Shown here: one piece after another, positions 6,844 through 12,037 of the stretch | Numbering within the stretch: position 1 is the first letter of the stretch | Layout: every line of letters starts with the position of its first letter | Assembly (NCBI GenBank): GCA_002418835.1 | Contig: DIEX01000014.1 | Location: 1 to 12,037 of the forward strand | DNA: 12,037 nt | Direction: 5' to 3' | From: Spirochaetia bacterium UBA5763 | GTDB taxonomy: Bacteria > Spirochaetota > UBA4802 > UBA5550 | Notes under the pieces: generated by a model | Told to the model about the DNA's origin: nothing | The model's database searches: none | The model's input: the letters and a program-made list of their open reading frames with translations, nothing else | Program-made: the position numbers and the translations under genes

Positions 6844-7054
6844 TGTCAATCCGCATAAGCTAAAAAAAGAGCACCTGCTCACCGGACACAGATAAAAAAA
6901 GTTCTTTTAACAGAAACCTGTTTCTTTGCAGCGAAAAGGTACGGGCGCGATTAATTGTGCCCGGACCTTTTCGCGTCCATACCATATCCCTATAAATTAC
7001 CACATCATCATCAATAAACATAGCCCCGGCAGGTCGATGTTGAAGATAATTTTA
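6844..7054. repeat. Intergenic repeat unit, copy B (matches 2168–2428)
   Basis: Second copy of the unit described at 2168–2428. TGTCAA is at 6844–6849, the 21-base block with dyad GAGCA/TGCTC is at 6863–6883, a long hairpin is at 6931–6974, and the 41-base near-identical block is at 7014–7054. The two copies lie 4.6 kb apart, each upstream of a minus-strand gene (hsdR; methyltransferase). The rest has drifted, so this is an old duplication or two members of a larger family. Confidence 0.7.
6931..6974. repeat. Long hairpin, 15 of 16 paired positions
   Basis: GCGAAAAGGT-A-CGGGC (6931–6946) pairs with GCCCG-G-ACCTTTTCGC (6959–6974); only the A/G position is unpaired, around a 12-base loop. It is the strongest stem that I found. 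Neither flank gives a U-run, so it is not an ordinary terminator. It sits inside repeat unit B. Confidence 0.75.
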
Positions 7055-7398
7055 GATGAAATCCGCGATTGAGGTTCAACTGTTAATGGTCATTCATCAT
7101 TTAACATATCTCCGGTGAGATAAAGGAGTATATAAAAATCAGGGGATTTTACCGCAGAGGACTGACAAAGGTTAATACAATCCGGCATCCTTCAAGCGGT
7201 TTATATATGGACTGTATCGGGTTTTCTGTACAGTTCTGATACCGGTGCTCTTCTTTTAAAAATAAAACTGATTTATGCAACAGACTACTTTGTTATATAA
7301 TGCGACGTGCTTTTACAATAAGTTTTGTTGGGCGAATACATGGATGTATGAACCCTATACTCAACATTTTATTAATTGAATTTTCTTTTATCTTTGTT
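7055..7398. other. Spacer downstream of the acetyltransferase, no gene
   Basis: No convincing frame. It holds the motif CCGGCATCCTTCAAGCGGTT at about 7179–7198, related to those near 3388, 4234, 5817 and 8151, and a dyad ATACAT/ATGTAT (7336–7349) with outer GGG/CCC pairs, starting at GTTGGGC (7327–7333). The latter may end transcription of the acetyltransferase gene; it looks like a dispersed hairpin repeat and lacks a U-run. Confidence 0.5.
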
Positions 7399-7995
7399 TC
7401 AAGAATTAATTAATTTACATTCCATGAGATATCCACCGCCTTCATGGGGAATTAATTCACATGGCTTGATATCAACATTTTTTATAATTTTAAACCCGAA
7501 TTTTTCATATAATTTTATAGCTGCAACATTATCAGCTAGTACGATTAAGCTTAATGATTTGAAATAATTGTTTATCGCTTTATCTTTTGCTGACACCAGA
7601 AGATTCATTCCTATATTACGATTCCTGAATTTTAAATCTACAAAAAGTGCATCTATAAAGAGACTGTTATCAACTTTTGATTCATAAATATCTTTCATAT
7701 ATTCTATTCTTTCTCTAGGGACAAAGGCTCTCATCTCTTCATCTATACAGTGGAACTCGGATGAATAAGACATTATCATTCCAATTATTATATTATCACA
7801 AATTGCAGTAATAGCATTTTTGTATGTGTGATAATTTTTATCTTCTTTTAAAGAAAATGCTATCATTTGCGCGGGTGTCATTCCAGTAATCAGATCGTGA
7901 AATAAAAACTCAACCACACCCCCTGAAGCAAAATTAATCATATCTGCAATTACTAGTGAATCATTTTCAACTGCAGTTTGGAATGTAATATTCAT
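7399..7995 (-). CDS. GNAT-family N-acetyltransferase
   Basis: A 198-residue acetyl-CoA-dependent acyltransferase of the GNAT superfamily. Motif A is at about 114–140: IDALFVDLKFRNRNIGMNLL, where RNRNIG replaces the usual R/QxxGxG (first Gly is Asn), so acetyl-CoA pyrophosphate binding should still occur. Motif B, NVAAIKLYEKFGFK, is at 156–169. The N-terminal 60 residues (with FASGGVVEFLF) fit a GNAT subfamily of unknown substrate. GGAGG with 7-base spacing supports the ATG at 7995. It stands alone between spacers; no clear promoter was found in the AT-rich upstream 100 bases. Strongly AT-rich. Substrate (amine, peptide, antibiotic) cannot be stated. Confidence 0.9.
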   Translation of the reverse strand: MNITFQTAVENDSLVIADMINFASGGVVEFLFHDLITGMTPAQMIAFSLKEDKNYHTYKNAITAICDNIIIGMIMSYSSEFHCIDEEMRAFVPRERIEYMKDIYESKVDNSLFIDALFVDLKFRNRNIGMNLLVSAKDKAINNYFKSLSLIVLADNVAAIKLYEKFGFKIIKNVDIKPCELIPHEGGGYLMECKLINS

Positions 7996-8138
7996 TTTTA
8001 TGCCTCCATAAAAGATAGATTCTTCTTAAAACTAATTTTCATCTTCCTGCTGTGCATGGACGAGCGGTTTGTTCTAAAATTCAGCACATCATTTCATATA
8101 ACTTTTTTTACAAAAATCAGATCATATAATACCTGAAT

Positions 8139-8178
8139 AACAAATAAAATCCGGCATACTTAAAAACATATTATCCGG
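8139..8178 (-). terminator. Possible terminator after membrane protein copy 2
   Basis: Minus-strand stem CCGGATA (8178–8172) with TATgCCGG (8158–8151, one bulged G), followed by ATTTTATTTGTT. The U-rich tail is interrupted, so it would be a weak intrinsic terminator for the operon. The same structure follows copy 1 (3388–3415). Confidence 0.35.
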
Positions 8179-8195
8179 TTTGATTAAAACAAGAT

Positions 8196-8570
8196 CTATT
8201 TTAAAAAGAAAGGTAACCCATATAGCAATGTACCTGCAACGAATAGAATTAACAGTATCCATGATATTGCTGTTTTTAATTTAAAAAATAATATCTGTTC
8301 CAGTGAACGCAGAAACCAGAAAACAGAAATGCATAGAGTCAAAGAAAGACCTAAGTCAGTATTCAGCATTTCATCTGTATGAAAAATTGAAATATAAAAA
8401 AATATTATAAATACAAAGGCCAGGCATAAATTCAGCACCTGCATAATATTACGATTAATAAAACTGATACTTTTAAGTTCATCTTTCCAGTTAAATAATT
8501 TCCAGAAAAAAAGATGAAATACTGCAAACAGCAGATTAAAAATACCGCCAATAAAAATCAGTTTAATCAT
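8196..8570 (-). CDS. Small four-helix membrane protein, copy 2, last gene of the operon
   Basis: The paralogue of 3433–3807, 124 residues with the same four predicted helices and a polar NWKDELKSISFINRN loop between helices 1 and 2. It differs from copy 1 at four residues, all hydrophobic or near-neutral swaps (Ile for Thr and for Ala near the start, Phe for Ser, Trp for Leu). GAGAGG abuts the first ATG (8579) but is 9 bases from the second (8570), which I take as the start. It follows the acyl-CoA dehydrogenase after 26 bases and should be co-transcribed with it, under the TetR-controlled promoter. The decayed third copy descends from this type. No recognised family; function unknown. Confidence 0.87.
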   Translation of the reverse strand: MIKLIFIGGIFNLLFAVFHLFFWKLFNWKDELKSISFINRNIMQVLNLCLAFVFIIFFYISIFHTDEMLNTDLGLSLTLCISVFWFLRSLEQILFFKLKTAISWILLILFVAGTLLYGLPFFLK

Positions 8571-8596
8571 ACTCTTCATCCTCTCTTAATTTAATA

Positions 8597-10423
8597 TTAA
8601 AACATTTCATTATTCATATCATTTATTGTCATGTCACCATGTCTGATTATTGAAGCTGACGAATCAGCCAGTGGCAGAATGTTTTTACAATAATAACGTG
8701 CGGTTAATATTTTACTGTTGTAGAATTCAGCCTCATGATTACCTTCAGTAATGATGAATGAATCAGCATGTAATCCGGAAAGTTTTTCAGCGGATATACC
8801 TGCCTGTTTAAAAAGCAGCCATCCCATAGTAATAATACCTATGATTTTTAAAAAAGTGGCGGCGTAAGCAGCCGGTACTAAAAATTTTTCCTGTGCTGCA
8901 CAGGAAAGAATGAAATCACCCGTCTGTTGCAGAATATATATTGCTTTTTGCAGGTCATCAGTAATATCTTTTATCATGTCTAATCCTTTGTATTTCTCAA
9001 TTGTAACACCTGTTTCTTCAAGCAGGTAATTAAGATTTTTATAGTCTTTACCCATATTCATTGTAAGCATCCGCAAAGCTAAAACACCGTTTGAACCTTC
9101 ATAAACAGATGCAACTTTAACATCTCTCATGAATTGTTCCATGGGGTAATCCTTAAAATATCCCGCTGCACCATAAACCTGCATTGCATCCCTTGTAACA
9201 TCAAAAGCCGTATCAGAACAGAAAGCGGTACAAACCGGAGTAAGCAGCATTCTTAATCCCTCAAGTTTTTTCTTTTCATCATTAGTCTGACTGATACTAA
9301 TCTGATCATTTAAAAGTCCACAGTAATAAACAAAAGCGCGCATCCCCTCAACCTTTGATTTCATACTCAAAAGCATATGCTTTACATCCGGATGCTCAAT
9401 AATCGGTACACGTTTTGCCGTAGGGGTCATTGCTTCAGATATACTCACTCCCTGCACCCGTTCTTTTGCATAATCCAGTGCATGCAGGTAAGATGCTGAA
9501 GCAATGCCGGTGGAAAATAAAGCAATATTAAGCTGGGCTTTCATAATCATAGATGCAATCATAAGGATGCCCATGTTTTCAGAAGCGATCAGTTCGCCGT
9601 AACAGTTCCCGTTTTCACCAAAATGTGTTGTGCACGTGGACAGTCCGTGCCAGCCCATTTTTTTATCAAGTCCGCTGACAGCATAATCATTCCTCTCTCC
9701 CTTTGAACCATCGTTATTCACAAGATATTTCGGGACAAGAAAGAGCGAGATACCACCCATACCTGCAGGTGCACCTTCAACTCTTGCACCCACGGTATAT
9801 ATATAGTTTTCAAAAAGATCTGAATCACCGTTTGTTATTGTTATTTTTGTACCGCTTATGCGATAAGATCCGTCTGGCTGCTTAACTGCTCTTGTTGAAA
9901 TCATACCAATATCCGAGCCTGCGTCTGTCTCGGTTAGTGCAATGGGTCCGGCAAAACTGCCATCAGCAAGTTTATTCAGATACCTGTTTTTCTGTTCATC
10001 ACTGCCGAAATTTATAAGTGCATCGGATGTACTTAAAGGGCGGTTTGTATATTGAAAGAAGGGAATGTTATGCATAAAAGCTTCGCATGCCGAAAGATAC
10101 ATCAGTATCGAAAATCCCTGTCCGCCGTATTCCCCGGGTAACAAGAGAGAGGACCATCCCCCTTCATCGAATATTTTTTTCAGATGATGATATGATGAGG
10201 GTACAGATATAGCTCCATCTTCGAACCGGCACCCTTTTATGTCAGCATCTCTCATGGCAGGATAACATTCATTTAAAGCAAGATTTAATCCGGTGGAGAG
10301 TATCATGTCAAAGCTTTCGCGTGAAAACATATTATAACGGCGGTTTTTAAAAACCTTTTCAATATCAAGCATTTCATAAAGAATGAATTTCTGATCACGT
10401 TCATTAATTAACAAGTTCTTCAC
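8597..10423 (-). CDS. Acyl-CoA dehydrogenase, long form with C-terminal extension
   Basis: FAD-dependent enzyme that forms the alpha,beta double bond of an acyl-CoA, passing electrons to ETF. 608 residues: N-terminal helical domain (about 35–160), beta domain with the signature LTETDAGSD at 163–171 and TKITITNGD at 192–200, C-terminal helical domain with QVYGAAGYFKDYPMEQFMRD at 415–434, and the probable catalytic base E442 in YEGSN. After about 470 comes an extra ~130-residue helical domain, as in the ~600-residue acyl-CoA dehydrogenases rather than the ~380-residue short- or medium-chain ones. The start is GTG (10423), with AAGGA 8–9 bases ahead; the ATG just upstream is out of frame and stops after two codons. 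Second gene of the operon, 51 bases after the DUF6125-like gene. More GC-rich than its operon partners. Chain-length preference not determinable. Confidence 0.95.
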   Translation of the reverse strand: MKNLLINERDQKFILYEMLDIEKVFKNRRYNMFSRESFDMILSTGLNLALNECYPAMRDADIKGCRFEDGAISVPSSYHHLKKIFDEGGWSSLLLPGEYGGQGFSILMYLSACEAFMHNIPFFQYTNRPLSTSDALINFGSDEQKNRYLNKLADGSFAGPIALTETDAGSDIGMISTRAVKQPDGSYRISGTKITITNGDSDLFENYIYTVGARVEGAPAGMGGISLFLVPKYLVNNDGSKGERNDYAVSGLDKKMGWHGLSTCTTHFGENGNCYGELIASENMGILMIASMIMKAQLNIALFSTGIASASYLHALDYAKERVQGVSISEAMTPTAKRVPIIEHPDVKHMLLSMKSKVEGMRAFVYYCGLLNDQISISQTNDEKKKLEGLRMLLTPVCTAFCSDTAFDVTRDAMQVYGAAGYFKDYPMEQFMRDVKVASVYEGSNGVLALRMLTMNMGKDYKNLNYLLEETGVTIEKYKGLDMIKDITDDLQKAIYILQQTGDFILSCAAQEKFLVPAAYAATFLKIIGIITMGWLLFKQAGISAEKLSGLHADSFIITEGNHEAEFYNSKILTARYYCKNILPLADSSASIIRHGDMTINDMNNEMF

Positions 10424-10474
10424 TGCATTATTCCTTATGTTTTTTAATCATAAATGCCATAACCGGAAAACAAT

Positions 10475-11005
10475 CTATTGAATGATGAGGTTTTTATCCG
10501 AAAAAATAAATCCGAAAGAGCATAATCCATTTTCATGCATTAAACAGTTTTTGAAATCAGGTGATACCGTATATTCAATATTTAAATAATTAAACCACGA
10601 CTTTAATCTCATTATAACTGCGCATTCGTATTGTTCAATAAAACCCAGTTGTTTAACACCTTCATAAGCCCAGCATGTTTTAAAATCAATTTGCAATACT
10701 GAAGATTCACTAAAACTGTAATTAAACTTCATGAAATCCGGTCTCACAAAATCGATTGATTTAGCTATGAATTCCCGAAATTCAGTATAATCATTAAAAG
10801 ATTCATTTCCGTTGTTAAACAGTTTTATTAATCTTCTAATTTCTATTTCCGCCATCATCCTGATTCCGTTTGTATTAATTCTATTTGTTTTTTCGATTCC
10901 AATTTCATTTACAGACTGGGCAAACCAGAAACCATCGTGGACCATCCAGTCTTTGCAAAAAAACTCTCTTATTTCATTTTTTTCAACTGTATCAATTATA
11001 TCCAT
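10475..11005 (-). CDS. DUF6125-like protein, first gene of the TetR-controlled operon
   Basis: A 176-residue, probably cytoplasmic protein. WMVHDGFWF at 20–28, followed by NEIGIEKTNRIN, and CWAYEG at 111–116, YECAV at 126–130 and LCSFGF at 161–166 recall the DUF6125 family, distantly related to 2-amino-thiazoline-4-carboxylate hydrolase-type proteins; this is recall, not a search. Cys111, Cys128, Cys154 and Cys162 could bind metal or substrate. AGGGGA 6–7 bases before the ATG supports the start. Its promoter and operator are at 11020–11064, and it should be co-transcribed with the acyl-CoA dehydrogenase, so a role in acyl-CoA or aromatic/fatty acid use is likely but unproven. Strongly AT-rich compared with the dehydrogenase. 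Coding is sure, family moderately so. Confidence 0.85.
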   Translation of the reverse strand: MDIIDTVEKNEIREFFCKDWMVHDGFWFAQSVNEIGIEKTNRINTNGIRMMAEIEIRRLIKLFNNGNESFNDYTEFREFIAKSIDFVRPDFMKFNYSFSESSVLQIDFKTCWAYEGVKQLGFIEQYECAVIMRLKSWFNYLNIEYTVSPDFKNCLMHENGLCSFGFIFSDKNLIIQ

Positions 11006-11019
11006 AAGTTTTCCCCTAT

Positions 11020-11050
11020 CATAATATTAGAATATTATTCTAATATTATG
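11020..11050. promoter_or_regulatory. 31 bp perfect palindrome, probable TetR operator
   Basis: Arms CATAATATTAGAATA and its exact complement around a single central base, all 15 pairs matching. It covers the -10 box and start point of the divergent operon promoter (11037–11064) and lies 30 bases from the TetR promoter. TetR regulators usually bind operators of this kind next to their own gene. Confidence 0.8.
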
Positions 11051-11064
11051 CTCTAAAATGTCAA
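11037..11064 (-). promoter_or_regulatory. Promoter of the DUF6125/acyl-CoA dehydrogenase operon
   Basis: Minus-strand TTGACA (11064–11059), 16-base spacer, TAGAAT (11042–11037), 5 of 6 for the -10. The -10 lies inside the palindrome at 11020–11050, so a bound TetR protein would block it. The expected leader is about 25 bases and carries AGGGGA. Confidence 0.75.
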
Positions 11065-11079
11065 TACCTTATTGAATAC

Positions 11080-11108
11080 TTGACATATAATTAATCATGC
11101 ATTATTGA
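11080..11108 (+). promoter_or_regulatory. Candidate tetR promoter
   Basis: TTGACA (11080–11085), 17-base spacer, TATTGA (11103–11108). The -35 is perfect, the -10 matches only 3 of 6. It would give a short leader carrying AAAGG before the ATG at 11132. A TATAAT at 11086–11091 has no partner at the right distance. Confidence 0.4.
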
Positions 11109-11131
11109 TAAATTCAAAGGCCACAAATTTA

Positions 11132-11734
11132 ATGAAAAAAACAAAATCTTTACATTCCGGCACAGCAGATCTCAAGCAAAGAATAATTCAAACTGCACTT
11201 TTATGCTTTATTGAAAATGGGTATTCTACAACCAACATTAACGAGATTTGTCAAAAATCAAATATAAGCGTTGGCAGCCTTTATCATCATTTTAAATCCA
11301 AAGAACAGCTGGCAAAAGCAGTCTATATAGAAGGTATTAAAAATTATCAGGCGGGATTTATGGAAGAACTCATTCAAACTTCTACCGCAAGAGATGGAAT
11401 ATATAGTATTGTTAAATATCATTTGAAATGGATTAGTAAATATCCAGACTGGGCAAAGTTTTTATTTTTGCATCGAAATGCTGAGTTTATGGATAATAAT
11501 GAAGCTGGTTTGATTATTGTTAATAATGAATTCTATAATATGGTGAGCCGTTGGTTAAAGGATCAAATTAAATCAGAAAAAATCAGACGAATACCATTTG
11601 ATATTTTTCTTTGTTTGCTTTTAGGGCCATGCCAGGAATATTCACGTGTATATTTATTTGATAAGGTTATAACGGATATTGAAAAAACCAGCTCTTTAAT
11701 TGCCTCAAGCATCTGGAAATCTTTGAGTATTTAG
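11132..11734 (+). CDS. TetR/AcrR-family transcriptional regulator
   Basis: A 200-residue DNA-binding repressor. The N-terminal helix-turn-helix runs from about 15 to 60: KQRIIQTALLCFIENGYS, then TTNINEICQKSNISVGSLYHHFKSKEQL, with the family-typical GSLYHHF at 48–54. The C-terminal 140 residues form the ligand and dimer domain (KYPDWAKFLF at about 103–112, a proline-glycine GPCQEY at 165–170). A TTG at 11105 could add 9 residues, but AAAGG before the ATG at 11132 favours the shorter protein. It is divergent from the DUF6125/acyl-CoA dehydrogenase operon, with the 31 bp palindrome between. It therefore most likely senses an acyl-CoA or related ligand and releases the operon; the ligand is inferred from context only. 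Confidence 0.93.
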   Translation: MKKTKSLHSGTADLKQRIIQTALLCFIENGYSTTNINEICQKSNISVGSLYHHFKSKEQLAKAVYIEGIKNYQAGFMEELIQTSTARDGIYSIVKYHLKWISKYPDWAKFLFLHRNAEFMDNNEAGLIIVNNEFYNMVSRWLKDQIKSEKIRRIPFDIFLCLLLGPCQEYSRVYLFDKVITDIEKTSSLIASSIWKSLSI

Positions 11735-11752
11735 GTTTGTTAACAAACTTTT
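11735..11752 (+). terminator. Possible tetR terminator
   Basis: GTTTGTTAACAAAC, a perfect 14-base palindrome starting at the base after the stop codon, followed by TTTT. As a hairpin it has 5 pairs and a TTAA loop, so it would be weak. Confidence 0.4.
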
Positions 11753-11830
11753 AAGCTGTATTCAATATTAAACCTGCCACCCTTTCCTGGTTTTGCATAC
11801 AGCTTAAGCAATTATTCATAAAAAATAATT
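11751..11830. repeat. Convergent-gene intergenic inverted repeats
   Basis: TTAAGCTGTAT (11751–11761) pairs exactly with ATACAGCTTAA (11797–11807); inside lie AAACC (11770–11774) and GGTTT (11789–11793). Further right AATTATT (11810–11816) pairs with AATAATT (11824–11830). Between convergent genes these could act as bidirectional transcription ends. Confidence 0.5.
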
Positions 11831-11836
11831 ACTTGA

Positions 11837-12037
11837 TCACTCCCTGCACGCCACAACAGCAAACTCATTGCTTTCCGGATTATAAACACTACCAGCAACA
11901 TCAGAGAATATCTCTTTTATCACAATGTTATTGTTACCGAACTCCTCTTTTATTGAATCTTCACTGAAACACTGAAACCAGTTATAAACAGTCCGTTTAT
12001 CTGACTTGCTGTATATCGTATATTTATCAAGTAACAG
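11837..12037 (-). CDS. C-terminal end of a SAM-dependent methyltransferase, cut by window edge
   Basis: An open frame of 66 residues up to TGA (11837–11839), starting beyond the right edge. KRTVYNWFQCFSEDSIKEEF and then SDVAGSVYNPESNEFAVVA are typical of the C-terminal strand region of class I methyltransferases that resemble SAM-dependent small-molecule enzymes. The SAM-binding part is outside the window. It converges on tetR, so it is not part of that operon. Coding is likely from the length and lack of stops; the family call rests on this C-terminal similarity alone. Confidence 0.7.
   Translation of the reverse strand: MLLDKYTIYSKSDKRTVYNWFQCFSEDSIKEEFGNNNIVIKEIFSDVAGSVYNPESNEFAVVACRE

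Larger units (their letters stand above)
8106..8583. repeat. Duplicated unit, copy 2
   Basis: Matches 3343–3820 at offset 4763. Eight of the eleven differences in the coding part fall in the last ~60 bases nearest the start codon; the other ~400 bases have about 4. The boundary lies 26 bases after the acyl-CoA dehydrogenase stop, where the unit becomes the third gene of that operon. Confidence 0.9.

Noticed and set aside
2491..8583. Chromosomal integron cassette array
   Set aside because: The gene mix (higBA, GNAT, DHFR-like, methyltransferase) fits, but no pair of RYYYAAC/GTTRRRY ends in a 57–140 base attC layout and no integrase was found; GTTGGGC at 5055 and 7327 lack partners.

Overview
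This is a bacterial window, mostly minus-strand, with an accessory-region character. It is AT-rich overall and mixed in composition: hsdR, the RibD-like reductase, the 6124–6714 methyltransferase and the acyl-CoA dehydrogenase look clearly more GC-rich than the metallo-hydrolase, the small membrane proteins, higBA, the acetyltransferase, the 10475–11005 gene and the TetR regulator. I cannot name the organism. A long acyl-CoA dehydrogenase beside a TetR regulator and a DUF6125-like protein would fit an anaerobic Gram-negative such as a Desulfobacterota, Deferribacterota or spirochaete member, but that is only a guess.

Layout. 1–2072: the N-terminal ~690 residues of a type I restriction subunit HsdR, running off the left edge. 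Its promoter lies at 2146–2173 and its leader passes through a dispersed hairpin repeat that supplies the ribosome binding site. 2073–2490: a repeat-filled spacer. 2491–3237: an RNase Z-like metallo-beta-lactamase-fold hydrolase. 3343–3820: the first copy of a ~475 bp duplicated unit holding a small four-helix membrane protein gene. 4290–4856: a RibD/DHFR-like reductase. 5150–5749: a higBA toxin-antitoxin pair with a consensus promoter that would give a leaderless toxin mRNA. 5795–6112: a decayed third copy of the membrane-protein unit. 6124–6714: a SAM-dependent methyltransferase. 6742–7398: a second repeat-filled spacer that partly matches 2168–2428. 7399–7995: a GNAT acetyltransferase. 8106–8583: the second intact copy of the membrane-protein unit.

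Right side. An operon reads leftwards from 11064: DUF6125-like protein (11005–10475), acyl-CoA dehydrogenase (10423–8597), membrane protein copy 2 (8570–8196). A TetR regulator (11132–11734) is divergent. Between them is a 31 bp perfect palindrome that covers the -10 box of the operon promoter, so the TetR protein is probably the repressor of this acyl-CoA-related operon. 11735–11836 is a convergent intergenic region with inverted repeats, followed by the C-terminal end of a second methyltransferase entering from the right edge.

The unusual parts are the TetR/palindrome/DUF6125/acyl-CoA dehydrogenase/membrane-protein unit, the three copies of the membrane-protein unit in 5.2 kb, and families of dispersed hairpin repeats in nearly every spacer. 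The middle section (2.5–8.6 kb) looks like a site where single genes have accumulated between repeats. I found no integrase, transposase or integron attC site.
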